Source: Martinezella rhizogenes
GTDB lineage: Bacteria; Pseudomonadota; Alphaproteobacteria; Rhizobiales; Rhizobiaceae
Direction: 5' to 3'
Assembly: GCF_027460065.1 (NCBI RefSeq)
Contig: NZ_JAPYZZ010000004.1
Location: 267,812 to 331,811 of the forward strand
DNA length: 64,000 nt
Below the pieces are notes generated by a model. It was not told the origin of the DNA and searched no databases. It saw only the letters and a list, made by a program, of their open reading frames with translations. The position numbers and the translations under genes were made by a program. Shown here in pieces: positions 37,834 through 46,289 of the stretch; positions within the stretch are counted from its first letter, which is position 1, and the number at the start of each line of letters is the position of its first letter.

Positions 37834-38378
37834 GTGTCCCCCCGCAACTTTGCCGCCAGGACTTTCAACGTTCTGTGAATGCCGACCCTCGCAGCAAGCT
37901 CGGTCTGGCCGGATTTCTCCGCCGCTTCGGCGATCGACTGGCCTTCGAGCTTTACCCGTCTGATGAGGTCGCGCTGCCGCTCGGGTAATTCGTCGAGCAG
38001 CCGCTCCACATCCATGCGGGCCATCACCGCATCAACGGAGGGCTCCGCTTCCAGCGTTTCATCGAGCTCGACTTCCGAGAGCATGCGCTTGCCCCTGCCC
38101 CTGTAGTGATCGACGAGCTTGTAGCGCGCTATCGAGAAGAACCATGCCGTAAACGGTCGTGCACGATCATAGGTCTCCCGCTTGGCGTGAAGCGACAACA
38201 GGGTTTCCTGCACAAGATCTTCCACATCGGCTTTCGCCGCATCGGCCATGCGCCGACCGTAATAAGCGACCAGCAGCCGCCTCAGGGCATGGAGCAAATG
38301 CCTGTAGGAAGCTTCGTCCCCATCCAGGGAACGCAGCATCAGCATTTTCAGTGTTTCTTCCGAGGGGCTGCCAGTCAT
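37830..38378 (-). CDS. sigF: ECF sigma factor, SigF-like
   Basis: 182 residues from the ATG at 38378. Region 2 (RHLLHALRRLLVAYYGRR... DVEDLVQETLLSLHAKRETYDRARPFTAWFFSIARYKLVDHYRG) and region 4 (LLDELPERQRDLIRRVKLEGQSIAEAAEKSGQTELAARVGIHRTL) are both present. Coupled to the NrsF anti-sigma gene. A GTAACA-N15-CGAA sequence 17 bases upstream of the start suggests autoregulation. The frame extends to 38525 but lacks a credible earlier start. Confidence 0.9.
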   Translation of the reverse strand: MTGSPSEETLKMLMLRSLDGDEASYRHLLHALRRLLVAYYGRRMADAAKADVEDLVQETLLSLHAKRETYDRARPFTAWFFSIARYKLVDHYRGRGKRMLSEVELDETLEAEPSVDAVMARMDVERLLDELPERQRDLIRRVKLEGQSIAEAAEKSGQTELAARVGIHRTLKVLAAKLRGDT

Positions 38379-38394
38379 CTTCACTATCGGGTTA

Positions 38395-38419
38395 TTCGCA
38401 ATCGGCAGGGCATTGTTAC
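38395..38419 (-). promoter_or_regulatory. SigF-type promoter motif upstream of sigF
   Basis: On the minus strand GTAACA (38419-38414), 15 bases, CGAA (38398-38395). It matches the Caulobacter SigF motif GTAACC-N16-CGAA except for one base and a spacer one shorter, and would give a very short leader for sigF. Confidence 0.45.
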
Positions 38420-38473
38420 ATAATGGCTTTAAAAAAATCTCGTCCGAACTTGTCGTCACAAGCGCGTGAAGAT

Positions 38474-38499
38474 GTAACGGTCGGCTGGTCGCATCCGAA
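38474..38499 (+). promoter_or_regulatory. SigF-type promoter motif upstream of the MxKDx gene
   Basis: GTAACG at 38474-38479, 16 bases, CGAA at 38496-38499: five of six and four of four positions with exact spacing to the Caulobacter SigF motif. It lies 64 bases before the ATG of the Met-rich protein. Confidence 0.65.
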
Positions 38500-38563
38500 T
38501 GGACAAGCGTGACCCCCCGGCACAATGCCGGCGGACACGCAACGACATCCAGAGGAGACCTTC

Positions 38564-38821
38564 ATGACCCGCATCTTTACAGCCATTGCCACCGCCTCAC
38601 TCTTTTCCGCTCTGTCCTTTGCCGGCATCGCCCATGCCGACAGCATGAAAACCGATACGATGAAGAAGGATACCATGCATAGTGACACCACGAAGGCAGA
38701 GACGATGAAAAAAGGCGGCATGTCCATGACCGGCAAAAAGGACTGCATGCACAAGGCCGGAATGCAAAAGGACAAGATGAAAAAGGCCGACATGATGAAG
38801 GCCTGCGACATGATGAAATAA
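38564..38821 (+). CDS. Secreted Met/Lys/Asp-rich MxKDx pentapeptide repeat protein
   Basis: 85 residues from the ATG at 38564 (AGAGGAGA upstream). A Sec signal peptide (about 1-23, AGIAHA) precedes repeats such as MKTDT, MKKDT, MHSDT, AETMKKGG and MQKDKMKK. About a fifth of the mature protein is Met, with two or three Cys and His, suggesting soft-metal (copper/chromate stress) binding in the periplasm. Divergent from sigF/nrsF and behind a SigF-type promoter motif, so it is a likely regulon member. Confidence 0.85.
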   Translation: MTRIFTAIATASLFSALSFAGIAHADSMKTDTMKKDTMHSDTTKAETMKKGGMSMTGKKDCMHKAGMQKDKMKKADMMKACDMMK

Positions 38822-38875
38822 GCACGCAGCCCGGCCGACCGGCAGCAAAAGACAGCCGCCGGCCTGAACGCAAAA

Positions 38876-38909
38876 AGCCCGCACCGGTTCTCAACGATGC
38901 GGGCTTTCT
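38876..38909. terminator. Bidirectional terminator between MxKDx gene and clpP
   Basis: AAAGCCCGCA at 38876-38885 pairs with TGCGGGCTTT at 38900-38909. On the minus strand it is followed by further T residues, ending clpP; it also lies downstream of the convergent MxKDx gene. Confidence 0.75.
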
Positions 38910-38927
38910 CAACTGAAAATCGGGACC

Positions 38928-39509
38928 TCAGAGTTCCGACTGGCTCTCGACGATCTTGCCGACAAGGCCGTAATCCTTGGCTTCATCCGCGCCGAGCCAG
39001 TAATCGCGATCGATATCCTTGGCGATCTTTTCTTCGTTCTGGCCGGTGGCCTTGGAGAAGATCTTGATCAGGCGCTGGTTCATCTTGATGATTTCGCGCG
39101 CCTGGATTTCGATGTCGGATGCCATGCCGCGCGTACCGCCGGAGGGTTGGTGCAGCAGGAAGCGGGTGTTCGGCAGGCAGAGGCGACGTTCCTTCGGCAC
39201 GGAAACGTAGATCAGCGCGCCGGCGGAGGCGACCCAGCCCGTACCGATGATCGTGACCTTCGGCTTGATGAACTTGATCATGTCATGGATGGAATCACCC
39301 GATTCGACATGGCCACCCGGCGAATTGACATAAACGCGAATGTCGTCGTCGCTGGCGGCGGCAAGAGCCACGAGCTGCGTGCAGACCTTCTGCGCCAGTT
39401 CCTGCGTGATGCCGCCATAGATGAAGATCGAACGCGACTTGAAAAGATTCGCTTCCGTTTCCTTGCCGATCGGCAGTTCCTTGCTCTTGTCGTCTTCGTC
39501 TTCGTTCAT
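38928..39509 (-). CDS. clpP: ATP-dependent Clp protease proteolytic subunit (paralogue)
   Basis: 193 residues from the ATG at 39509. The catalytic triad is traceable: Ser in [10 protein letters not shown], His in LLHQPSGG, Asp in [20 protein letters not shown]. The serine context (VASAGA) differs from the canonical AASMGA of the main ClpP, and the N-terminus starts with an acidic segment ([10 protein letters not shown]), so this is a secondary ClpP isoform, of which rhizobia carry several. No ATPase partner gene is adjacent. Confidence 0.9.
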   Translation of the reverse strand: MNEDEDDKSKELPIGKETEANLFKSRSIFIYGGITQELAQKVCTQLVALAAASDDDIRVYVNSPGGHVESGDSIHDMIKFIKPKVTIIGTGWVASAGALIYVSVPKERRLCLPNTRFLLHQPSGGTRGMASDIEIQAREIIKMNQRLIKIFSKATGQNEEKIAKDIDRDYWLGADEAKDYGLVGKIVESQSEL

Positions 39510-39744
39510 CAACGGCTCTCTCCAGCGTAATTCTTGCATGCCCTTCGGACATAGTGCGACTTGTTACGTAAGGCAATGAGCAAAAAAGACAAGGTTCGCG
39601 CCTGAACAATAAACACCACCCCCGGCAGATGACGCATGGACAGCCGCTTCGCCTTCGCGATATCGTCACTAACTCATTACAGTGCCACCCGTTGCGGGAA
39701 CCCCAAGATCCCTCTGCCGGCGGCAATAATTTAAAGAGGGAACC

Positions 39745-40335
39745 ATGCTCAAAAGACTAAGCCTCGCTGCCGCAGCACTCGGCGTTACCGCCCTGCCCGC
39801 TTTCGCCCATTTGAATCCGGAAGAACACGGCTCCTTCATGGCCGGCGTTTCCCACCCCTTCTTCGGTGCGGACCACATTCTGGCAATGGTGGCCGTCGGC
39901 ATCTGGGCCTCGCAGATCGCTTTTGCCCGCAACGACCGCAAGGCGCTGTGGATCGTGCCCGCCGCTTTCGTCGGCACCATGGCCGCAGGCTTCCTGATGG
40001 CGGTTTACGGCATCGGACTTCCCTTCGTCGAACCCGCCATTCTCGCTTCCGTCATCGGTCTTGGCCTGCTGGTTGCCATGGCGGCAAGGCTCCCCACGGC
40101 AGCGGCGGCGGCCGTCGTTGGTGCTTTCGCCCTTTTCCACGGCCACGCCCATGGCGGTGAACTCGGCAGTGCCGGCGCCCTGCAATTCGGCATCGGCTTC
40201 ATGATCGCCACCGCCATTCTGCATCTTGCCGGCATCGCGCTCGGTCTCGGCATCGCCCGTTTCGGCTCGGCCGCAAGCCGCACCGTCGGCGCGCTGACAG
40301 CGATTGCCGGCCTCTCTCTTGCCTTTGGCGGCTGA
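39745..40335 (+). CDS. HupE/UreJ family membrane protein
   Basis: 196 residues, signal-like first helix (ending PAFAH) and about six membrane segments. His/Asp-rich motif HPFFGADHILAMVAVG and the FHGHAHGGE stretch are characteristic of HupE/UreJ nickel (or cobalt) permeases. Mature N-terminal H-L-N-P-E-E-H could bind the metal. No hydrogenase or urease genes are nearby, so it may act as a general Ni/Co uptake protein. AGAGGG precedes the ATG. Confidence 0.87.
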   Translation: MLKRLSLAAAALGVTALPAFAHLNPEEHGSFMAGVSHPFFGADHILAMVAVGIWASQIAFARNDRKALWIVPAAFVGTMAAGFLMAVYGIGLPFVEPAILASVIGLGLLVAMAARLPTAAAAAVVGAFALFHGHAHGGELGSAGALQFGIGFMIATAILHLAGIALGLGIARFGSAASRTVGALTAIAGLSLAFGG

Positions 40336-40435
40336 GAATCATTACCGAAATTTAAAATTCGGACCGCTTTGAAAAGCCTGAATTGTGGCCTACCTCCTTA
40401 TCGTGGATTTACGCTTCACGGTAAGGAGGCAGCAT

Positions 40436-41182
40436 ATGTCACCGGAAGAAAGTCAGCTTCTCAAGGGGCTGTTCGACAGGACCAAAACCGCATCCGCCAC
40501 CCCGCGTGACCGCGAGGCGGAAACATTGATCGCAGACGCCGTGCGCGATCAGCCCGCAGCTCCCTATTATCTCGCCCAGGCGGTGATCGTTCAGGAAAAG
40601 GGTCTGGAAGCGGCAGCAGCCCATATCAAACAGCTCGAAGACCGCATCCATGCGCTGGAAAGCGCTGGCAGCGCCCCACAGACGGCAGCGCAGGGCGGTT
40701 TCCTCAGCTCCATCTTCGGCACCGGCCAACCGCAGCCACCTGCACCGGCACCAGCCCCTGCGGCCGCGCCGAGCTCCTGGCGCAACGATACCGCCGGCCA
40801 GACAGCCGGCCCCTGGGGCGCACCTGCCGGTCAGCAGGCAGCCGGGCCCTGGAGCCAGCAGCCCGCCGCCGTCGGACGTTCGGGTGGCGGCTTTCTGCAG
40901 GGCGCGCTCGGCACCGCCGCTGGTGTCGCCGGCGGCATGCTGCTTGCCAATTCACTGAGCGGCATCTTCGGCAGCCACATGTCGTCGCTCGGCCTTGGTT
41001 CGCCCTTCGGCGGCGGCAATGTCGCGGGTAACGCACCTGTCGAGGAAACCGTCATCAACAACTATTACGGTGACAGCGCCAGCCCGCAGAACAATGACGG
41101 TGACGATATCCAGCAGGCCGATTACGACGACAGCGCCGACGACATGGATTCCGATTCAGGCGACGACGGTTCGTTCGCCTGA
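40436..41182 (+). CDS. DUF2076 family protein
   Basis: 248 residues from the ATG at 40436 (AAGGAGG). N-terminal DUF2076 helical domain (MSPEESQLLKGLFDR... ALESAG, about 1-85), a Pro/Ala/Gln-rich linker (about 90-145), a Gly-rich hydrophobic stretch (GGGFLQGALGTAAGVAGGMLLANSLSGIFG) and an acidic tail. No signal peptide visible. Role unknown; described as a putative periplasmic ligand-sensor family. Confidence 0.85.
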   Translation: MSPEESQLLKGLFDRTKTASATPRDREAETLIADAVRDQPAAPYYLAQAVIVQEKGLEAAAAHIKQLEDRIHALESAGSAPQTAAQGGFLSSIFGTGQPQPPAPAPAPAAAPSSWRNDTAGQTAGPWGAPAGQQAAGPWSQQPAAVGRSGGGFLQGALGTAAGVAGGMLLANSLSGIFGSHMSSLGLGSPFGGGNVAGNAPVEETVINNYYGDSASPQNNDGDDIQQADYDDSADDMDSDSGDDGSFA

Positions 41183-41206
41183 ACCTTCAAGCGCGTAAAG
41201 GCCGGA

Positions 41207-41671
41207 TCAGCCGCGACCCCGATAAGGGGCAACGCCCTGATCCGGTAGCCATACACCCTCCGGCGCCGCTCCCGTCTGCCAGAACACGTCGATCGGAATG
41301 CCGCCGCGTGGATACCAGTAGGCGCCGATGCGCAGCCATTTCGGCTGCAGCAGCTCCACCAGCCGCTTGGCGATATAGACCGAACAATCCTCGTGGAATG
41401 CACCATGATTGCGGAAGGACTGCAGAAACAGCTTCAGCGACTTCGATTCCACCAGGAAATCACCCGGAATATAATCGATGACGATATGGGCAAAGTCCGG
41501 CTGGCCGGTCATCGGGCACAGCGAGGTGAATTCGGGCGCGGTGAAGCGCACGACGTAATCAGTGCCGGCATTGCCGTTCGGCACCTTTTCGAGAATGGCC
41601 TTTTCCGGGCTCTCTGGCGTATCGACCTTCGTGCCCAGCTGCGATAGGCCGGAAACATCCGTCACGGACAT
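41207..41671 (-). CDS. queF: NADPH-dependent 7-cyano-7-deazaguanine reductase
   Basis: Reduces preQ0 to preQ1 in queuosine synthesis. 154 residues, the short single-domain form. Catalytic Cys in [21 protein letters not shown]/ligand region [16 protein letters not shown], and the FHEDC substrate motif are all present. Located 17 bases after the CDF metal exporter on the same strand; no preQ1 riboswitch can fit in that gap, so it likely rides the same transcript. Other que genes are not in the window. Confidence 0.96.
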   Translation of the reverse strand: MSVTDVSGLSQLGTKVDTPESPEKAILEKVPNGNAGTDYVVRFTAPEFTSLCPMTGQPDFAHIVIDYIPGDFLVESKSLKLFLQSFRNHGAFHEDCSVYIAKRLVELLQPKWLRIGAYWYPRGGIPIDVFWQTGAAPEGVWLPDQGVAPYRGRG

Positions 41672-41688
41672 GGAAAACTCCTGACTAC

Positions 41689-42591
41689 TTATACAATGAC
41701 TTTGACGCCATGCGCCTTTTCGCCTTCCGGCTCGACGTGAATGGCAAGGCTGGCGCCCGGTATGACCTCCCTTATGGCATCTTCAAGGCGGTCGCAAATA
41801 TCATGCGCCTCCCGCACCGTCATACTAGCTGGAACGACCACGTGGAAATCGATAAAGGCGGCCGAACCGGCGCGGCGGGTCCTAAGATCGTGCACACCGA
41901 TGACGCCGCCGCAATTCTCGGCGATCGCCTTCTTGATCGCCTCGTCCTCTTCCGGCTCCACAGCCCGGTCCATCAATCCGCCGAGCGAATGGATGATGAC
42001 CTTGGAACCCTGAAACAGGATGTTGATGGCAACCAGTATGGCAAGCAGCGGATCGAGAATGGCATAACCCGTCATCAGCGCCAGAACGAGGCCGACAAGA
42101 ACGCCGACCGAGGTCACGACATCAGACATGATGTGCTGACCGTCGGCCGCAAGCGCGGGCGAAGAATGCTTTTTACCAACGCGGATCAGAATCGTCGCCC
42201 ACACCGCGTTGATCGCGCCGGCCAAAGCGTTGATGGCCAGACCGAGGACCGGCGCTTCCGGCAGCCTCGGATTGAAAAGGGCACCCCAGGCCTCCTGCAC
42301 GATCAAAAGCGCAGCGACGACAATCAGCACGCCTTCCACGACGGCGGAAATATACTCCGCCTTGTGGTGGCCGAACTGGTGGTCGTCATCGGCCGGCTTC
42401 TGGGCGTAGCGAATGACGAAATAGGCGATGAAGGCCGCGACCACATTGACGGTCGATTCCAGACCGTCGGACAAAAGTGCGACCGAGCCCGTGACCCACC
42501 AGGCCACCAGCTTCAGGCCAAGCACACCGAAAGAAAGCGGAATGCCCCAGAATGCGAGCTTCCTGACCAGCGCATTGCCTTCATTGTTCAT
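41689..42591 (-). CDS. Cation diffusion facilitator metal exporter
   Basis: 300 residues from the ATG at 42591 (GGGGGCAG upstream). Six-helix transport domain plus a cytoplasmic ferredoxin-like C-terminus ([30 protein letters not shown]). Metal sites appear as SDGLESTVN in helix 2 and [12 protein letters not shown] in helix 5, with FGHHKAEY before helix 3, close to Fe/Mn-exporting rhizobial members. Metal preference is inferred only. Short distance to queF suggests co-transcription. Confidence 0.9.
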   Translation of the reverse strand: MNNEGNALVRKLAFWGIPLSFGVLGLKLVAWWVTGSVALLSDGLESTVNVVAAFIAYFVIRYAQKPADDDHQFGHHKAEYISAVVEGVLIVVAALLIVQEAWGALFNPRLPEAPVLGLAINALAGAINAVWATILIRVGKKHSSPALAADGQHIMSDVVTSVGVLVGLVLALMTGYAILDPLLAILVAINILFQGSKVIIHSLGGLMDRAVEPEEDEAIKKAIAENCGGVIGVHDLRTRRAGSAAFIDFHVVVPASMTVREAHDICDRLEDAIREVIPGASLAIHVEPEGEKAHGVKVIV

Positions 42592-42746
42592 TTTCTGCCC
42601 CCGTGCGGATGCGAACGAATTGCATGATCGATTGCCAAAACGCACGAACCGCGCGCACGGGGTGTCCGTGCGCGCGGTTCGCTATTGGCGTTTCTATCGT
42701 TCAAACCGCAGGCAAGGTCAAGAGCCACACGCTGATGGCCCGGACC

Positions 42747-43148
42747 TCAGTCCCCGTCCTTTTGCTCGCAGAAACGGATGCGGTTGCCGAACGGATCGAT
42801 GACTTCCATGACATCGCCCCAAGGCAGTTCTTCAACACCCGGATTGAGGAAACGATATTTTTTATCCACCAGTTGCTTCTGAAAGGCGCGAACGCCTCGC
42901 ATGGTGACGAAGATGTTGGAACCCGGCGTCGCGTCACCGTGATGGCCGCTGAGGTGAAGCCCCATTCCGGCCCGCGAAACCTGCATGTAAAGCGGAAAGT
43001 TTTCACCAAAGCGATGCTTCCAATCGACCTCGAAACCGAGAAAATCGACATAAAACTCCCGCGCCTTGGCCTCGTCGAAAATTCTGACGATCGGGAATAT
43101 CCGCTCAAAGCCGATTTCCCCGCCGGTTTGCGTTTCGGCATCGACCAT
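42747..43148 (-). CDS. VOC/glyoxalase-bleomycin resistance superfamily protein
   Basis: 133 residues in the beta-alpha-beta-beta-beta twofold repeat of the vicinal-oxygen-chelate fold: FERIFPIVRIFDEAKAREFYVDFLGFEV and MGLHLSGHHGD, then EELPWGDVMEVIDPFGNRIRFCE. Likely metal sites are the His in GLHLSGHH and the Glu in MEVIDPFGN. It could be a dioxygenase, isomerase or binding protein; the substrate cannot be read. Confidence 0.85.
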   Translation of the reverse strand: MVDAETQTGGEIGFERIFPIVRIFDEAKAREFYVDFLGFEVDWKHRFGENFPLYMQVSRAGMGLHLSGHHGDATPGSNIFVTMRGVRAFQKQLVDKKYRFLNPGVEELPWGDVMEVIDPFGNRIRFCEQKDGD

Positions 43149-43180
43149 GCTGCCCTACCTCTTTCAGACCGTAAAATGAA

Positions 43181-43205
43181 ACCGGCCGCAACAGGTGCGG
43201 CCGGT
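43181..43205 (-). terminator. Terminator after the branched-chain amino acid binding protein
   Basis: ACCGGCCGCA at 43181-43190 pairs with TGCGGCCGGT at 43196-43205 (loop of 5). On the minus strand it is followed by TTCATTTTA, ten bases beyond the stop of the binding-protein gene. Confidence 0.75.
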
Positions 43206-43214
43206 ACGATCAGC

Positions 43215-44321
43215 TTATTCGGCTGCGACGATCTTGCCGTCCTGCCACTTGAACAGCGAGAAGGCCTGCGAGGTCAGGTCGCCGTTGTCACCATAGGTGA
43301 CCTTGCCGATTGCGGTCGGGAAAGCCTCGCCGCTTTTCAGAACCTTGGCGACCGCTTCGGAATCCTTGGCGCTACCGGCCTTTTCGATACCGGCCTTCAA
43401 GACTTCGACGGCGGCATAGGCGTTGAGCGTGAAGGCTTCCGCCGGAATGTTGGCGGCCTTCAAGGCTTCGGCAGCGGCCTTGGAATCATCGTTTTTCAGG
43501 GCGTCGGAAGCATTGGTGAAGATCGTGCCTTCGCCAGCCTTCGCGCCGATGTTCCAGAATTCGCTGTTCGACAGGCCGTCACCGCCGATGACGGCAGCCT
43601 TGGAGCCGATATCCTTCAGCTGGCGAACCAGAAGACCCGCTTCCGGATGGTAACCGCCGAAATAGATGACGTCGGCATTGTCAGCCTTCAGGCGGGCCGT
43701 CAGCGCGCCGAGATCCTTTTCGCCAGGTGTCAGCGCATCATAGAGAACTTCAGTCACGCCGCCGGCATTCAGCGTCGCCTTGAAGGAGTCGGCAAGACCC
43801 TTACCATAAGCGCCCTTGTCGTGAATGATGGCGATCTTCTTGTCCTTGAGGTTGGCGAGAACGTATTTCGCCGCAACCTCGGCCTGCTGATCGTCACGAC
43901 CGCAGGTGCGGAAGACGTTGGAAAGGCCGCGATTGGTGAGGCCCGGCGCAGTCGCCGTCGGCGTAACCATCAGGACGCCGTTTTCAGCAAAGACATCCGA
44001 TGCCGGAATGGCAACGCCCGAGGTTACTGGACCGACGACGAAATGAATGCCTTCGGCCACGAGCTGGTTGGCAGCGGAAACGCCCTGCTTGGGCTCGCCG
44101 CCATCGTCAGCGAGCTTCAGCACGACCTGTTCGCCGAGGATGCCGCCCTTTTTGTTGATTTCATTGACTGCCGTCTGGGCGCCATTCTTGACCTGGTCGC
44201 CATAGGCGGCAACGGGACCGGTGAGCGGCGCAATCAGGCCGATGACGATTTCGGCATGGGCAAGGGGTGCGAATGCGAAGGACGCTGCGAGCGTCACGCT
44301 GGTCAATGTCTTCAGTTTCAT
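43215..44321 (-). CDS. livJ: Branched-chain amino acid ABC transporter, periplasmic binding protein
   Basis: 368 residues. Signal peptide (about 1-23, APLAHA), then the two-lobed Leu/Ile/Val-binding fold: [86 protein letters not shown]. The gene stands alone, with permease and ATPase genes elsewhere, which is common for rhizobial Liv/Bra systems. Its precise ligand (Leu-type or other amino acids) is uncertain. A 284-base gap separates it from the divergent DUF3095 gene. Confidence 0.92.
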   Translation of the reverse strand: MKLKTLTSVTLAASFAFAPLAHAEIVIGLIAPLTGPVAAYGDQVKNGAQTAVNEINKKGGILGEQVVLKLADDGGEPKQGVSAANQLVAEGIHFVVGPVTSGVAIPASDVFAENGVLMVTPTATAPGLTNRGLSNVFRTCGRDDQQAEVAAKYVLANLKDKKIAIIHDKGAYGKGLADSFKATLNAGGVTEVLYDALTPGEKDLGALTARLKADNADVIYFGGYHPEAGLLVRQLKDIGSKAAVIGGDGLSNSEFWNIGAKAGEGTIFTNASDALKNDDSKAAAEALKAANIPAEAFTLNAYAAVEVLKAGIEKAGSAKDSEAVAKVLKSGEAFPTAIGKVTYGDNGDLTSQAFSLFKWQDGKIVAAE

Positions 44322-44605
44322 CCTGGTGTCTCCTTAAAAAGGGGTCGCGGACCCGGTGAGCGCCATGGGCGTCGACCGAATGAAACTATCGGACGCCTCC
44401 CGGCGAAAACTCGTTCCATATTTGAATTCCGAGCCTTCCTTTCAACTCATACGGAAGGTTTGATGATTTATGCAAGTCACCTTTGCTGGATAAGCTCTAT
44501 TAGCGTTAAATCATTCGCCAGGCCGGCCGGGATTGCCCTTGTGAACGGGGAAATCGGCCTGGCCTAAATGCTTGGCGTTTGGCCGCCGCTGGAGGATAAT
44601 ACGCC

Positions 44606-45781
44606 ATGATCGCAGCAGATGAAGAGTTTCTGACGGGCCTGCCCGTTTTCCGGCACTTTGAAGACGTGGCCGACCCGGCGCTTTACCGCGCCCTGCCGCC
44701 GGGTTGGGGGCTGGCCATTGCCGATATCGTTGATTCGACCGCAGCGATCGGCACCGGCCGCTACAAGGCTGTCAACATGGCGGGTGCGGCGGTCATATCG
44801 GGCGTATCGAACAGCCTCGGCCGTCATGATCTGCCTTTCGTCTTTGGCGGCGATGGCGCCGCCGTCGCCGTGCCGCCCCATGGCCTGTCCGTTGCGCGCA
44901 CCGCCCTTTCGAATGTGCAGCGCTGGGTGAAGGACGATCTCGACCTTGCGATGCGCGTGGCGCTGGTTCCCATCGAGGATATTCGCGCGAACGGCTTCGA
45001 TATTCGCGTCGCCCGTTTTCAGGCAAGTGAGGATGTTTCCTACGCCATGTTTTCGGGCGGCGGCAATAGCTGGGCGGAAGCAAGGATGAAGGAAGGGCAA
45101 TATGCCCTGCCCGCAGCCAAAGCAGGCGATCGCCCGGACCTGACAGGGCTTTCCTGTCGCTGGAACCCCATTCCCACAAACCACGGCAAGGTGGTGTCGA
45201 TCATCGCCGTGCCGGGGCCATCACGGGACATGCCGGCATTCCGCCAGCTGGTCATCGATCTCGTTGATCTTGCCGAGCAGGATGCAAGACATGGCCACCC
45301 CGTGCCGGAGGATGGTCCGAAACTCGGTTTCGTGCGCGAGGGCCTTGGCCTTGAGGCCCGGGCTGGCGCCGCCTATCACGATGTCTGGGGCAAGGCGCGC
45401 CGTTCGCTGCGCATTCTCGGCGAGAACCTGCTCGTCAATCTTCTGAGCGCGACAAAACTATCGCTCGGGCGGTTCAGCGCCGTGCGTTACCGGCGTTCGG
45501 TCGCCAGCAACACCGATTTCAGGAAATTCGACGACGGCCTGAAAATGACTGTCGATATCGATATTACACGGCTCGAAAAAATCCGCGCGCGGCTGGAAAC
45601 GGGCCGTCTCTCGGGGAGCTGTTATTACGGCCTGCACGAGCAGGACGCCGCATTGATGACCTGTATCGTGCCTTCTCCGCTTTCCAGGGATCACATGCAT
45701 TTCGTCGATGGCGCTGATGGCGGCTATGCCGCTGCAGCAAGCCGCCTCAAGGCCCAGATGCAGACCGCTGCACAGAACTGA
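44606..45781 (+). CDS. DUF3095 family protein, class III cyclase-like
   Basis: 391 residues. The N-terminal 190 residues look like a nucleotidyl cyclase fold: GLAIADIVDSTAAIGTG, with a possible metal Asp, then LPFVFGGDGAAVAVPPHG with the second metal/turn region. The remainder (helical, GFDIRVARFQAS, KLSLGRFSAVRYRRS, DDGLKMTVDID) is family-specific. DUF3095 has no assigned activity; a cyclase role is an inference from the two aspartate-bearing blocks. No signal or membrane segment. Confidence 0.82.
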   Translation: MIAADEEFLTGLPVFRHFEDVADPALYRALPPGWGLAIADIVDSTAAIGTGRYKAVNMAGAAVISGVSNSLGRHDLPFVFGGDGAAVAVPPHGLSVARTALSNVQRWVKDDLDLAMRVALVPIEDIRANGFDIRVARFQASEDVSYAMFSGGGNSWAEARMKEGQYALPAAKAGDRPDLTGLSCRWNPIPTNHGKVVSIIAVPGPSRDMPAFRQLVIDLVDLAEQDARHGHPVPEDGPKLGFVREGLGLEARAGAAYHDVWGKARRSLRILGENLLVNLLSATKLSLGRFSAVRYRRSVASNTDFRKFDDGLKMTVDIDITRLEKIRARLETGRLSGSCYYGLHEQDAALMTCIVPSPLSRDHMHFVDGADGGYAAAASRLKAQMQTAAQN

Positions 45782-45815
45782 AAAAACACCCCTGTCACGC
45801 CCTGGTGCGTACTAA

Positions 45816-45935
45816 ACGCTGATCTTCCGCAAACTGAGAAAGCTGCAGGACCTGATCTCGGTCTCCGTCGTCAATCCGCTCACGCGGGAAGACGGCCTGA
45901 ACAGAAAAACCGGCGTCATGCGCCGGTTTCAATGA
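45816..45935 (+). pseudogene. Remnant of a glutathionyl-hydroquinone reductase gene
   Basis: About 75 bases from 45816 match the intact gene at 29307-30299 (its residues about 69-96) at roughly 80-90 percent: TLIFRKLRKLQDLISVSVVN versus TLIFRKLKKLEDLISVSVVD. A TAA stop lies directly upstream in the same frame, and similarity fades after about 45890, so only this internal fragment survives. It lies between the DUF3095 gene and the nolR-like gene. Confidence 0.8.
45906..45931. terminator. Bidirectional hairpin between DUF3095 gene and nolR-like gene
   Basis: AAACCGGCG pairs with CGCCGGTTT across a loop of about five bases, flanked by A-run and T-run, inside the gene remnant and between two convergent genes. 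Confidence 0.6.
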
Positions 45936-45968
45936 GATGATGCTGTCGGACCTTAACAGGCCGTGGGA

Positions 45969-46289
45969 TCAAGCTGCGGTCTTGCTGCTCTTCTGCGCCT
46001 GGCAGTAGATTTCCTCGAGAGAAGAGAGGATTTTCTTCACGGATTCGGAATTACTGGAATAATAGATGGTCTGCGCATCCCGTCGTGTCTTGACCAGCCG
46101 CTGGGCACGCAATTTCGAAAGATGCTGCGAGAGAGCTGACTGGCTGAGACCAACCTGTGAGGCGAGAACACCGACCGGCACTTCCGTATCCACCAGCGTG
46201 CATAAGATCATCAGGCGCTTGGGGTTCGCCATTGCTGAGAGCAAGTCTGCAGCCGCGATGCTATGTTCCGACAGAGATTGGTTATCCAT
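45969..46289 (-). CDS. nolR: ArsR-family transcriptional regulator, NolR-like
   Basis: 106 residues from the ATG at 46289 (AGGAGA upstream). Winged helix-turn-helix: ADLLSAMANPKRLMILCTLVD, VGVLASQVGLSQSALSQHLSKLRAQRLVKTRRDAQTIYYSS, a very close match to rhizobial NolR, the repressor of nodulation genes that also controls growth and quorum-sensing genes. No metal-binding Cys pair of the ArsR sensors is visible. In a non-nodulating relative it is probably a global repressor. Confidence 0.88.
   Translation of the reverse strand: MDNQSLSEHSIAAADLLSAMANPKRLMILCTLVDTEVPVGVLASQVGLSQSALSQHLSKLRAQRLVKTRRDAQTIYYSSNSESVKKILSSLEEIYCQAQKSSKTAA

Noticed and set aside
44392-44417. Possible EcfG promoter on the minus strand upstream of the LIV-binding protein (GGAAC-N17-CGTC)
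   Set aside because: The -10 element differs from CGTT at its last base, and one such near-match is expected by chance in a GC-rich genome.
42603-44567. 654-codon plus-strand frame over CDF/VOC/LIV genes
   Set aside because: Crosses several well-supported minus-strand genes and has no domain features.
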